64,000 bases of DNA from Paraspadella gotoi (Eukaryota > Chaetognatha): contig CM119268.1 of assembly GCA_051294375.1 (NCBI GenBank), positions 20,953,869 through 21,017,868 of the forward strand, read 5' to 3'. The translations under genes and the position numbers were made by a program. Below are positions 1-10,300 of the stretch, piece after piece; the stretch's first letter is position 1; the number at the start of each line of letters is the position of its first letter. Under the pieces are notes generated by a model. That model worked only from the letters and a program-made list of their open reading frames with translations, was not told the DNA's origin and searched no databases.

Positions 1-102
1 TGGAAGACAACAAGAACAACAACAACAACGGCGTCGCAGCTGAGTCTCGAATCGCACACAATTTTCCGCGTTTTTTGATAGAAAGGAGAGAGAAGAAGAA
101 GT

Positions 103-271
103 GGAAGGCGAGAGATATGTAGTCGGGCATTGCATAAGTTCAACTATAAGCATGACACCTTCAGTCGTGACCCGGTGCCTCATTGAGTAAAGCCATCAGC
201 TCAAAACCATTAGGTACCGGGTTCAATCCCAACCCGGTACCTACCCAGCGGGAAGCGTGAGAACGGCCGTA
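103..271 (+). mobile_element. tRNA-derived SINE-like element, copy A
   Basis: This unit contains a pol III box A-like motif (tgcctcattgag, 176-187) and a box B-like motif (gggttcaatccc, 219-230), about 31 bp apart as in tRNA genes. It does not fold convincingly as a tRNA because the acceptor ends do not pair. A second copy with the same head (gtagtcggcattgc), tRNA-like body and tail (acggccgta) is at 40221-41366. Two dispersed copies sharing sequence beyond the tRNA core point to a SINE rather than a tRNA gene. Ends are approximate and no target duplication was recognised. Confidence 0.65.
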
Positions 272-400
272 AACCGCTTTGGAGGCGTGGAAAACCCTCA
301 AGCCTTGTTCCAAATTCAGGACCCGTTCCATGGCTGATGAGCGGGCATGGAAGTTACGGATAGTAGTCTTCTCTCCACTTAACACCTTATCCGCAGATAA

Positions 401-402
<2 letters not shown>

Positions 403-454
<52 letters not shown>
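403..454. repeat. (GA)n microsatellite
   Basis: Uninterrupted GA dinucleotide tract of about 26 units. The Glu-Arg open frames it creates are not genes. Confidence 0.97.
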
Positions 455-459
<5 letters not shown>

Positions 460-462
460 TGT

Positions 463-1290
463 AGGTATGAAAAGGAAAGGAAAAAACAATGGGTAAAAAG
501 GATCACAGGTTTTGAAAAGAGAGTCTAGTACAAAAATGATAATTAGTTAATGACGCAATTTAAATTTGATTTAATATTTAAATTTACGTAATATATATTC
601 ATATCAAAGTTATAAAACTCCTTTCTAGCATTGTTAAGTTTTAACTAAGGTTCTTTTCATTCCATTGTTTTCATTCAAACTCGTTCTCAATGAACCACTG
701 TTTGTGTAAGAGAGGAAATTTTGCATTCAACCGAAAATGAGAATGACCTCATTAATCTCATTTGCATATTGTCGTGTTGACATTGACATGTGATAAATTA
801 TATTCCTATGTCATTTCATGGTCTCGAATCATCAATTCACTCTTGTCATTAGTGTACCAATTGATTATAGAGTTTGGAAAATTTTTTAATATTATTAATA
901 CTTACTTATTGGGTTAAGAATTATGTTCGATACTTTATATAGTTTATTAGTTTGAAAAAATACTTTGAATTATACTTTAAAAATTTATTTAAACATTCTA
1001 AAATACATCTTCCCATAGGTCTTTTACAGTCTTTTACATTGTTACTATTTATGATTATGTCAATACTGTTATTGGTATGAATAAAAAAAAAAAAAATCTT
1101 CCCATAGGTCACCGACACAGCTAAGCTTAAGAGTTAAGACTTTAGCTAGAAAGATGCGAGTGGTCTGTGACTGCCAGTTTGCATCTCTTCTCAGTAAGTG
1201 AGTTAATTGGTGTGTTATAAAGAGATATTATTTAAGCTAAGTATATATATATTCCCAGATTCCCCTCTTACATTTCTCCTGCTCCAACAT
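463..1290. other. AT-rich spacer, no gene seen
   Basis: AT-rich sequence without a coding signal. A 15-bp direct repeat (atcttcccataggtc) occurs near 1006 and 1097, separated by AT-rich DNA ending in an A run. Confidence 0.6.
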
Positions 1291-1300
1291 CTAACAAATC

Positions 1301-1336
<36 letters not shown>

Positions 1337-1361
1337 TTTTCTTCTCATGTCTTCTCTTTCG

Positions 1362-1411
<50 letters not shown>
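1301..1411. repeat. (CTTT)n followed by (CT)n
   Basis: Tetranucleotide CTTT tract (1301-1336) and a long CT tract (1365-1411) separated by about 28 bp of pyrimidine-rich DNA. Confidence 0.95.
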
Positions 1412-1414
<3 letters not shown>

Positions 1415-1553
1415 CTCAGCCACGGTTTTCCGCTTCCCCGATTCATGTGTAGATTTTACTGTAAACTCTCAAAAGGATTTGTAACGATTTATTTCCGTCA
1501 TAAAGGACCTGACCGGTAATTGACCGTCGCGGATTCGGACGAGAGAAAAAATG

Positions 1554-1555
<2 letters not shown>

Positions 1556-1598
<43 letters not shown>
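1556..1598. repeat. (GA)n microsatellite
   Basis: About 21 GA units. The opposite orientation of the neighbouring (CT)n gives complementary tracts about 145 bp apart. Confidence 0.95.
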
Positions 1599-1600
<2 letters not shown>

Positions 1601-1690
1601 TTCTAGAACACGTGACCAAGAGTCATTGTCTCGGCAGCCAATCTTCCTCCTTTTTCCTCCTTTTTCTTCCACAGTTTTTCCCTGGTTCCG

Positions 1691-1771
1691 CTCTGCACAC
1701 TCTGCACACTCTACACACTCTGTACACTCTGCACACTCTGCACACTCTGCACACTCTGCACACTCTGTACA
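1691..1771. repeat. 9-bp minisatellite (ctctgcaca)
   Basis: Nine head-to-tail copies of a 9-bp unit with few substitutions (gcacac, tacaca, gtacac). The unit length keeps a frame open on both strands, but nothing around it supports translation. The 200 bp that follow are enriched in gtct/ctgt words. Confidence 0.9.
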
Positions 1772-2449
1772 GCGTCGATCATTCAACGCCTTCGTTCTAT
1801 CGCAAGAATCGTCGGTCGGTCTGTCTGTCAGTCTGTCCGATTTGTCTTTCTCGTTTTGAATAAAAATATATTTCTTCGTCTGTACTGTGACTCTGTTAAT
1901 CCAGTCCAAAAATCTGATGGACTTTTACTTGTTCGTCAATCTGTCTTTCTGTCCCTCAGTCTGCCCGTCTGTCCAACTGTCTGCTGACGGTTGATCGGTC
2001 AATTTTCTCGGTCAATCTCAAGGATTTCTCATCAAAGGCTAAAGGGGATTTTTAAATGCATTGACTCGTTGGGTCTCGAGGGATTCAGACTCTCTGGTTC
2101 AGGTTCAAATCTCGTGGATTTTGACTTAGACTCAACGTCCACCCCTAATGAGGATAAAATCATTTATTAAAATTTTACAATTCGATGGGATTCTATTTAA
2201 CTGAAAAATTTATGTGCTAATCGAATATTTTGCCCGGGATTTAGGTATATGTACATTGTACAATATACATTATACAATTGATGTTTTAAATTCTCTTTTT
2301 GTCAATATTACCTCTTGTGGGATAAAGTCTAAAATCTTATGCCTCAGATATGATGCTTTCAAGGGGATAATTAGTCTTCATTCTATTCGGAATTTTATGC
2401 CTTTTGGTTGATTTCGTGGTGCCAATTTAACAATTTAACTTAGGGCAAA

Positions 2450-2640
2450 TCAGAGTTTATATTTGATGCCTCTAGTTTTATTCCTCTACGACATACAGAG
2501 TTCAGATTCAAGGCCTACAGAGTTTTACCGCTCTAAAGCCAATCAAGTTCAGATTCACCCTTTTGGGTTTAATTCTCTTAGAGCAATCAGAGTTTCAGAT
2601 TCGAGCCTCCGGGTTTAATTCTTTCCAGAGCATCATTTCG
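2450..2640. repeat. Degenerate tandem repeat, about 45-50 bp period
   Basis: Three to four diverged copies share the words cagagtt-cagattc, a pyrimidine or purine variant, then gggtttaattct and an agagca-like junction. An old minisatellite is the simplest reading. Confidence 0.6.
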
Positions 2641-2754
2641 AATCCACATCTCCAGGTTGGATTACACTCTTTCTCGGCGCCGAGTCTCGCCTGCGTTAGC
2701 ACGACGAAATCCGTCGAAACTCAATGTCGAGACATCAGGTGGAAACGTTCGAGG

Positions 2755-3425
2755 TACGGAAAAGGACGGAGGAAGAGAAGAGGGAGGAAAGGAAAGGAGG
2801 GGAGGAACCAAAAGAGTGGGAGAAAAGGAAATTAGAGAAGAGAACAGAGGGAGGTAAAGGGAGGAAACACAAAAGAAAGAAAAAAAAAAAGAATAATAAA
2901 AACATAAAAGAAAAGAAAAGGAATAAATAGGGGGAAAAAAAACCAATAGAGAAAGTGTAAGATATGAAAAAAAGATAAAAAGACTAAATCAAGGAGGAAA
3001 GCAACGACTTAAAAACAAACGCAAGAAAAAAGGAGAAAAAGTGAAAAAGAAAGAAAGAAGGAGATAACAGATAAGAAACAGAACAATATAAAAAAACAAA
3101 GAAAGAAAAGGAGAAGAAGAGAAGAAAGAAAAACAAAAGAAAGAAAATATAATAAAAGGAAAGGAAGAAAAACAAGGAGAAAGTGAAAAGAAAAAACAAA
3201 GAAGAAAGAAAGAGGAAAGAATTAAAAAAGGAAAAGGGAAACGAGAATAGAATAAAAAAAAACCAATAGAAAGAAAAGGAAAAAAGAAAGGAAGAAAAAT
3301 AAAACAAAGAAAGAAAAGGAGAGAAGAGGAAAGAAGGAAAAAACAAAGAAAAAAAAGCAGAAAAGAGGAAAGAAGAAAAAACCAAAGAAAGAAAAGGAGA
3401 AAAGAGGAAAGAAGAAAAAACAAAG
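2755..3425. repeat. Long polypurine tract
   Basis: About 670 bp that is almost entirely A and G on the plus strand, with imperfect gaaagaaaagg-type units. Both plus- and minus-strand frames stay open only because of base composition, so the Lys/Glu- and Phe/Leu/Ser-rich frames here are not genes. Confidence 0.9.
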
Positions 3426-3426
3426 A

Positions 3427-3500
3427 AAACCAGTGACTGCGCCAATACATGTAAATTACTTTCAAGGGCTTAAGCTGAACTGTTACGGTGGCACTAATAA
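3427..3500 (+). repeat. Dispersed repeat R1, copy 1
   Basis: About 74 bp beginning aaccagtgactgcgccaata and ending near cactaataa, nearly identical to 21591-21665 and to its duplicate near 32057-32129. In both places R2 follows in the same orientation, so R1 and R2 are probably parts of one element. Confidence 0.75.
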
Positions 3501-3760
3501 TTTTTTTTCAACTTGCATCATTTAGGATTAAAACCCCGTTAAGGTAAGGATTAAAGAAGAAAAAGTAGTAATGAATCTTAAATAGAATATGCTTGAATAG
3601 CATAGTCAATGTCAGTTTGTTCGGGGTGAAGTATTGAAGGATTCGAATCCCCAACAGTTCTATCGAATGTTACAGTGAAAAAAATAAAAGCAACCTTTCC
3701 CCTACCTTCCCATTAAACTTTTCATTAACCCCTCAGCCGCAGTTCCTTAATGGGGAGAAT

Positions 3761-3994
3761 TTAGCCTCGATCCTCGAGATAAACTTCATCCTTTATCCTC
3801 AACTTTCTCTGAAAAACATGACCGACGCCGGCGACCCAGTCAGCATCATCAGCGGAATCAACGGTCTCCCGGTCACCGACAAAATTTGTCACATTAATTT
3901 CGATGGATTTCATCTCATCGTTTCCACGAGAGGAAACGCCAAGGCGACAGTCAGGGTCTTGGACTTTTTGAAATTTTCTTCCCTCAAAAGACAC
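3761..3994 (-). CDS. Unidentified open frame between R1 and R2
   Basis: A 77-codon frame, open from about 3994 to a TAA near 3761, lies in a patch that is richer in GC than its surroundings. It includes the segment GNDEMKSIEINVTNFVGDRE and an Asp-rich stretch SADDADWVAGVG. No family is recognised. The plus strand also has a 63-codon frame over the same bases (from 3818), so the coding strand is unsettled. It lies inside the dispersed repeat R1-R2, so it could be captured host sequence or part of the element. A translated homology search would decide. Confidence 0.22.
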   Translation of the reverse strand: MSFEGRKFQKVQDPDCRLGVSSRGNDEMKSIEINVTNFVGDRETVDSADDADWVAGVGHVFQRKLRIKDEVYLEDRG

Positions 3995-3997
3995 TTG

Positions 3998-4099
3998 CTA
4001 TTTTGTTGAAGAGCAGGTGCAAGTCAATATCTAGTGGGTGCAGATAAATTTTTTTGATTGTTCCTTTGTCTTACGAAAGGCCTCCTGTTTTGTAAAGCC
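3998..4099 (+). repeat. Dispersed repeat R2, copy 1
   Basis: Contains ttgaagagcaggtgcaagt followed by atctagtgggtgcaga and ttcctttgtcttac. It matches 21858-21963. The core word aagatctagtgggtg recurs near 17390, 22140, 27875, 32345 and 32580. It ends about 60 bp before the gag fragment. Confidence 0.75.
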
Positions 4100-4161
4100 T
4101 TAGGAACGCTAAGGAACCAAGCTGGAATATAAAAGTAAGCTTAACCTCTAGAGAGGAAAAA

Positions 4162-4640
4162 ATGAAAATACTCTCGGTGGGACATTTTCATGCTTTCTAT
4201 AAAGTACATAAGGTCCTAGATTTTGTCTCAAACACAATTGTTCAATGCTATAAATGTCAACAATTTGGGCACCGGTCTCCTGAGTGTACATCTAACTATA
4301 AAGTCTGTGTTAAGTGTGGGGATAATCACCACCATTCAACATGCTCAGTTGGGAGAGAGGGAATAAAGTGTGCAAATTGCGGGGAAGGTCATCCAGCTTC
4401 TTACAGAGGTTGTACTTTATATAAAAGATTACGTAACGCCCCAGAGGAAAATGAATCCACAAATGGACATCCAAATCAAAAAGATCAGCAAAGCCAAGCC
4501 ATACCCTCTCATCAACAATCGTCGCACAGAAACGAAGTCAAGCTAAGAGCGAAGCAAATCAAAGAGAAACTAGTTGAAGAAGTGATTCTTCCAATTGCTG
4601 GCATAGTAATATCTTCGATAAAGGAAAATTCCAGTATATA
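4162..4640 (+). pseudogene. Jockey-type retrotransposon gag (ORF1) fragment with three zinc knuckles
   Basis: The frame starting at 4162 carries three CCHC zinc knuckles in the order and spacing known from ORF1 of Jockey/I-type non-LTR retrotransposons: CX2CX4HX4C (residues 29-42), CX2CX3HX4C (49-61) and CX2CX3HX6C (70-84). The last is followed by the family-typical PASYRGCTLYK. ORF1 proteins of this kind bind the element RNA in ribonucleoprotein particles. The usual region upstream of the knuckles is missing, so the ATG at 4162 is probably not the native start. After residue ~160 the frame runs into pyrimidine-rich sequence unlike gag. Endonuclease and reverse transcriptase do not follow directly. 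They appear from about 9.8 kb and may belong to the same broken element. Confidence 0.85.
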
Positions 4641-4870
4641 TGGTGATAGACAACCCGCGAGGGTCTATTACCTCCTCCTTCTACATTCACCTCCTCGTTA
4701 CATTCCTCCTCCAAAGGGTTTCGGGGCCCGCGTTCCATCGAGACTTTCAGTTCACCTTCTCTCTCTTTGCTCGTCTACTAGACTCTCCTCCTCTTTTTTA
4801 TACCCTCCGCATTTTTGTCTCTGTATAGATTTTCCTTTCACACGTCAATATATTAGTGTTCCCGACATTT

Positions 4871-4910
4871 CTCGTCACTTTACTGCTCGCGTTAGGATAC
4901 CTTTTCAGAG
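4871..4910 (+). repeat. Direct repeat, left copy
   Basis: About 40 bp (ctcgtcactttact, then gttaggataccttttcagag) repeated at 8817-8854 with one small internal difference. The two copies bracket 3.9 kb. Confidence 0.7.
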
Positions 4911-4959
4911 TGCAGCGACGGCCCACCTTGTGTGTTGCTACAGAACATCTTATACCACA

Positions 4960-7900
4960 AAAAAAAAAAACCCAGGATGTGCCCAGCCGACTGAGGATTA
5001 GAAAACCGGGAGAAAAACAAAATAAAAAAAGAAACGAAAATGAAGGAAAAAAAGAAAAAAAAAAATCTTGAAAACTTTTTTTGTTACAATTTTTTTAAAA
5101 TTAAAAAGTAAAAAAAAAAAAAAAAAAAATAGACAAAAAAACAAAAACTGACTATTAAAAATTTGTGCATATTAGCATTTTAATTTTTCCAGTCCACTGT
5201 TCCCCCCACCAACAAGCCCGACTTTTTTTTTTGCGCATTGCCGACAAAAAAAAATAAAAACACACACAAAAAACATTAATCAAGCGATTTCTCTTCTTTT
5301 TCTTACCGATTTTTGTCATCGCCAGGTCGCTTTGCCATTTCCATCGCGATTAGAGACTACGTTTCCTTTCTTGCGGGCAGGCTCTGTGTCAATGTTTGCG
5401 AAAAATCCTTCCCACATAATTATTTCACCCATTGATGTTCCATCGCCGAGTATTCGTCTGCACCAGACGCGTCTCGCACGACCTTTTAGGTGACGAATCG
5501 ACATTTGAAGAGCATTAGATTCCGTTAAATCTGCAGCCGCCGGGAAGACGACGCGAATGTGGCATCGATTCTCGACACACAGAGGAGAGATTCAATGAAT
5601 ACCGGGCGTCGTTTTTTTTTTTCTGCTCCTTAGAATCAATGGACGACGCTGGTTCATACCTTCCTCCCAAAATTTGTCCACCATCACAAATGACGACCTC
5701 TAAACAAATACACCCAATACATGAAGGGCCGAACAAGATTCTACTTTTTGTTCATGTCTCCCATGACGCACGCCGTCCCTGACCAGTCACTTCGAGGTTG
5801 AATTGGGCTCCTTCACATTTATTTGTATTAACACGGTTCGCTTCCGGGTCCAAGCTGGTCAAGCTTTTTATTGTATTCACTACACCCCCAGATTGTTTCT
5901 CCCTCTCTTCCCATTTTTCTCCACTGTCTCTAAAGCGACTCGATCTATCCCTCCGTTAATTAATAAAAAACGATCGTATTCGTCGCGAAGATATCGGCCC
6001 CCCCGACGTGACCGATTTTCGATCATCGAACCAAAAAAATAAAAGGACGTACATTTCGATTAAACCCTCAGTATTCGCAGAATCGTTTCACTCCTCGCTT
6101 CGACCCTGCGATCGCGTCGCGAAAACCAGTGGACCTGCCCGCTAACTCCGGGAGCCGTTTCACCACCGTCAAATCACATAAGCGATGAAAGAAAAACAAT
6201 CTCCATGAAATCTAGAAACCCTAAATAAAGTAGCTTCTCTACAAAGGACAATTAAAAGCGAAGACCAGAAAAGAAGCTAAGTTTTCTCCCCTACCTCCTG
6301 ACGTTTCGCCGATTATATCTCGCCTTTTTTCTTTCGTACTTCGATCCCACAAACAGAAATCTATAAAACTTCAACCTGCGGCGCCGAGAAGTAAGAATAA
6401 GACCCATTATTTATACTGAAAAATGGCAACTTCAACAGATATCACCTCCAGTATGCTTATCCGGCCGGTCTCTTCATCAAGAATCCGACGATCGATCTTT
6501 TTCTTCTCGGCCGACCGCCCCCCTCCCGCCACACAAAGAGAAATTAAAAAAAACAAAAAATAAGCGAAATTTCGAAAAAAAAAATAACTAAATTCAAAAA
6601 AAATTGATTCTCCCTACAAAAAGATGAAATTTTTTTTTCGCCGTCACGAACTCGATGTATAAAACACCACAGGCCTAATTCTATTCTAGATTTTTCTCCA
6701 TTGCCCACCGTATCTTGTTCCTTATTCCTTTTGATTCGACAACATCACGGAGCGTCAACATCCTCTCCTCTATCCCAGCTCTCGCACAGGCCACCCGTTA
6801 ATTCACGCAACCTTCGCTCAGCAAGAAACCCGAAAAAATTTTAAAGTTTTTTCGCATCTCGTATGGAAACAAAAAAATTTTTTGACAAAAATTACGATGC
6901 TCGAAATTCTAGTCGCGAGTTTCCCAAGAATAAACCTCCTCTCGTCATACCCCATCTTACCATTCTCGCTACCGGCCTGCCTCTTCTCCCCCACAATTGA
7001 AGATGCTCCCTCGTCCAGATCATCAACTTCGAAGATTTCGCTCTCAACCCCGTTAATTCACGCGTCTCGCCGTGAACAAAATCGAAATATAGAGTTGTTG
7101 AATCTAAATAATAGATTTTTCCGAACGAATTCAGGCTCGAATCTCTCGTAAACGTCCTCTCCATTTGACGGATCGAAAACAAAACGATTAAGGAAAAAGA
7201 ACAAAAAGCGATCCTTTCGTAAGTAAAATTATATCGCGATCGCGTCCTGTCATCACGTCGGTTGCTATCTTAATCCATCCCTCTTTGTCGTTTCTTCACG
7301 AAAATCCTTGTCAAACTTTATCATTTCAGAAACCTGTCAGTGGTCAAGCCTCCTAAAGGCTGTCAGTCTCCTGACAGAGATTAATGTCAGAGATTATGGC
7401 AGAGATTAATGTCAGAAGATTTGTTTTACTGTCAGAGGATATGTCTGCCTCTTTTCATCTTCAAGCACTGTGTGAAATCGATGGTCAGCAATTTTTATCG
7501 CTGAAAAATTTGTCATCATTCTGAGAGTACAGTCAATGCCAAAAAAACTTGGGATGAAAATTGAATCCATTTCCTCAGTTCCAAAAATTTAATTGTAAAT
7601 TGTCTCACCCCCTCACCCCAAACCCTTCACCCCCGGCACAAAAGCCAATAACACACTTTATTCCCCCAGGACCAGCACACACCACACGTGCTCATCCCCC
7701 TTGTGTGAATTTAATAAACAACACTCAGACGTTTGCCTATTTTTAAGGCCAAATCGGTCAATAGGCTAGCCGAGAAAGCGAAGCCTTAACGTATCAAAAG
7801 CATGTATCTGTTTAGTAATTATTAGGTCACATACCACCGCCATGTTAAAATAGAAGAATTTTCCGAAACTCCCCCCAAAAACGCATGGTCAACCAACCCA

Positions 7901-8190
7901 TCTAGACCCCAACCACCACTCAACCCCGGGTTCAACTCAAGCTACTGTGGGATCCAAAATTCTGCACCTAGATTTTATTATCAAAAAAAAAGTCCACTCA
8001 GTTCTAAACTCACCTTTGGTGTTGAACCTCAGACTAATTCATCTAGTTCTGTAATATCAAAATGAAGCAGTTTTCTCACAATCACATCTCTCCTTTATTG
8101 CAAGGAAGCGATAATGTTAAGCCTGTATTCACTAAAAAATTTTTCCAAATGTATGATCTCTGTGAGATTAAATAAAGAATGAATGGCTAA
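4960..8190. other. CpG-containing spacer without a recognised gene
   Basis: A/T homopolymer runs dominate 4960-5280 and 6540-6640. The parts at 5290-6520 and 6700-7300 are richer in GC with many CG dinucleotides (for example gcgatcgcgtcgcg near 6109). Short open frames exist on both strands (for example minus 5316-5504 and 6892-7182), but none shows a family motif or convincing splice context. Such composition could mark a promoter or untranslated exon. Confidence 0.4.
7345..7440. repeat. Short repeats and hairpin around ctgtcag/ctgacag
   Basis: The words gtcagaga and gagattaatgtcag recur several times. Near 7361-7378, ctgtcag and ctgacag form a perfect 7-bp stem with a 4-base loop. Confidence 0.5.
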
Positions 8191-8202
8191 GTAATTTTAC
8201 AG

Positions 8203-8300
8203 GTGGCCCGCAACTGGAGCTGGAAAAGGCAAAAGTGATTGGAAGAATTGTGGGTGACAAAGTCACGTATTTGATTGTCGTGCTTGAACACACTAAATAA
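8203..8300 (+). CDS. Candidate terminal exon with weak chromo-like similarity
   Basis: The sequence taattttacag at 8192-8202 is a plausible splice acceptor. Downstream, the frame starting with the codon at 8205 reads GPQLELEKAKVIGRIVGDKV and then TYLIVVLEHTK to a TAA at 8298-8300. That TAA overlaps an AATAAA polyadenylation-like hexamer. The pattern LE-EK-xIG-GDxxxYL loosely resembles the first strands of chromo and chromo shadow domains, but the conserved aromatic WK/WEP positions are not there. No upstream exon was found. It could be a chance frame or a retrocopy remnant. Confidence 0.25.
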
Positions 8301-8816
8301 AGTTAATCGCATCATTAATAATGTGCCAATTGGCCAACCCAAGGCTAGCAGGTGCGCTACATCAATCAATTCGAAATCGTATCACGAAATTTCAACATGG
8401 AACAAAAATGAAACGTGCACGGCATAATTCGAGCACCCCCCTTTTGTATCCTCAAACACGACAGTATTGCAAAAAAGAGTGGGGACGAGAGTTTATCAGT
8501 CCTTATTATTTAAACTGTGATTATTAATTTCAAGATGTTTTCTATGGAACATTATTGTCTAGTCTGACAGAAAATTAAGCCATCTGACAAAATTTTAAAA
8601 CTCTGAGTGATGCGGTTTAAAAAAAAAAATCTCCTCTATCAAAAATTCTGCTTCATTAGTTGCTTACAAAGTAAAAAAAAAAAAAGAGAAAAACGATATC
8701 TCGTGCCATTCATTAAATTCAGTTTCACTAACTTTTTTTTTCAAATGATCATACATAAATTGTAATAAAGTCAAAGTTGACAAAAACCAGTAATAGCAAC
8801 AGTAAAGTGGTTGCTG

Positions 8817-8854
8817 CTCGTCACTTTACTTCCGGTTAGGATACCTTTTCAGAG
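8817..8854 (+). repeat. Direct repeat, right copy
   Basis: Second copy of the 40-bp sequence at 4871-4910, immediately upstream of the retrotransposon block. It may be retroelement 5' sequence present twice. Confidence 0.65.
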
Positions 8855-8951
8855 GAATTGGTCGCTGGTATCCTAAGCTGCGACTGCGACTGTTGAAGAA
8901 AGAATGAAAACATGGATTTGAACAGGTGGGAACTATTTACTAATTCGAAAA

Positions 8952-9209
8952 NNNNNNNNNNNNNNNNNNNNNNNNNNNNNNNNNNNNNNNNNNNNNNNNN
9001 NNNNNNNNNNNNNNNNNNNNNNNNNNNNNNNNNNNNNNNNNNNNNNNNNNNNNNNNNNNNNNNNNNNNNNNNNNNNNNNNNNNNNNNNNNNNNNNNNNNN
9101 NNNNNNNNNNNNNNNNNNNNNNNNNNNNNNNNNNNNNNNNNNNNNNNNNNNNNNNNNNNNNNNNNNNNNNNNNNNNNNNNNNNNNNNNNNNNNNNNNNNN
9201 NNNNNNNNN
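8952..9209. other. Assembly gap, 258 N
   Basis: Run of N inside the ORF1-like part of the retrotransposon. Frames bridging it have no value. Confidence 0.99.
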
Positions 9210-9296
9210 TCCCAGGCTTCCCGCAATCGACTACGGCCACTCAGAATACCCTTCACTCGAATCTTACGTCAACGCCTGTACTGCTTCTCCAATCCC

Positions 9297-9534
9297 NNNN
9301 NNNNNNNNNNNNNNNNNNNNNNNNNNNNNNNNNNNNNNNNNNNNNNNNNNNNNNNNNNNNNNNNNNNNNNNNNNNNNNNNNNNNNNNNNNNNNNNNNNNN
9401 NNNNNNNNNNNNNNNNNNNNNNNNNNNNNNNNNNNNNNNNNNNNNNNNNNNNNNNNNNNNNNNNNNNNNNNNNNNNNNNNNNNNNNNNNNNNNNNNNNNN
9501 NNNNNNNNNNNNNNNNNNNNNNNNNNNNNNNNNN
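9297..9534. other. Assembly gap, 238 N
   Basis: In the second copy the sequences flanking this gap (near 24510 and 24618) are only about 110 bp apart, so the N count is not a good length estimate. Confidence 0.99.
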
Positions 9535-9769
9535 CCGAACCGGCTACTACTATTCTTGCGACGGCGAGGATCCTTCCAAGCCTCCTACGAAGGAAGCCAA
9601 AACAAGGGAAATGCCAAGGAACCACTCCAACGACGTTAGTGCAAAACGAGATGGATAACAAGAAGACGAGAGAGCCATTTTCTTTTCACTCAGGTGAATT
9701 TCAAAATGGAAATCCCAGCCGACTCTGTGAACTTGTTAACTATATTTATCATTTCAAATCCCTCCGTTA

Positions 9770-10300
9770 GTCGCCATTAATGATATTAGAAGTAATGCAT
9801 TAGATCCAAACATATTTAAGAAATACAAAATTATTATAAATAATGAAAATTCAGGAAAAGCAGGGGGAGTTGCTTGCCTTATCCCTGAGAATTGGGAATT
9901 CTATCAGATTGATCTTAATTGGACATCCAATTATGAATATATATGTTTGGCTCTCACACTTNNNNNNNNNNNNNNNNNNNNNNNNNTGAAAACAAAACAG
10001 ATTTAAGTTTTTAAATATTTATTTGAGCACCAACCTGGCAATTCTCAAGCGAAATTTTTTTGAGTTAGAACTAAGGGAAGGAAATCCTGTTTGATTATGG
10101 AGACTTTAATTGTCCAAATAAGTTATACGATTTAATGCAGGACACTGGAATTGGAGTTGATAAACGAACTTGGTGTTATTACGTATCAAGGCTTCGATGG
10201 AAGTGAAAACGTTTAGATTATACTTTTGCAAAAAAAATCCGCAGTATCATTGGTAGAAAATTGGAAATGTGAACAATATATAGGAAGTGATCATTTGATA
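9770..10300 (+). pseudogene. Retrotransposon APE-type endonuclease domain, frameshifted
   Basis: Conceptual reading across indels gives YKIIINNENSGKAGGVACLI at the start (9820-9890). The catalytic GDFN block appears as YGDFNCPNKLYDLMQ near 10096-10140. An LDYTFA segment follows, and then an SDH motif (EQYIGSDHLI, near 10272-10300). GDFN and SDH are the metal-binding and catalytic blocks of the apurinic-like endonuclease that nicks target DNA in Jockey/I/CR1-type elements. A 25-N gap at 9962-9986 and several frameshifts break it. Copy 2 at 24910-25380 carries the same blocks, with other indels. Confidence 0.85.
9962..9986. other. 25-N placeholder gap
   Basis: Copy 2 reads straight through this point (ctctcacactgaaaacaaac near 25030), so the true gap length is about zero. 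Confidence 0.95.

Noticed and set aside
161-245. Functional tRNA gene
   Set aside because: Box A and B are present, but the acceptor ends do not pair, and the same sequence with extra head and tail recurs at 41250, which fits a SINE.
279-464. Glu/Arg repeat protein frames over (GA)n, here and at every other GA/CT tract
   Set aside because: Dinucleotide repeats are open in all frames on both strands. There is no unique flanking coding sequence.
2040-2120. tRNA-like segment with ggttcaaatctc
   Set aside because: Only a weak box B resemblance and no convincing box A or cloverleaf.
2984-3465. Long Phe/Leu/Ser frames suggesting membrane proteins
   Set aside because: They are the pyrimidine strand of a purine tract, and two overlapping frames are equally open.
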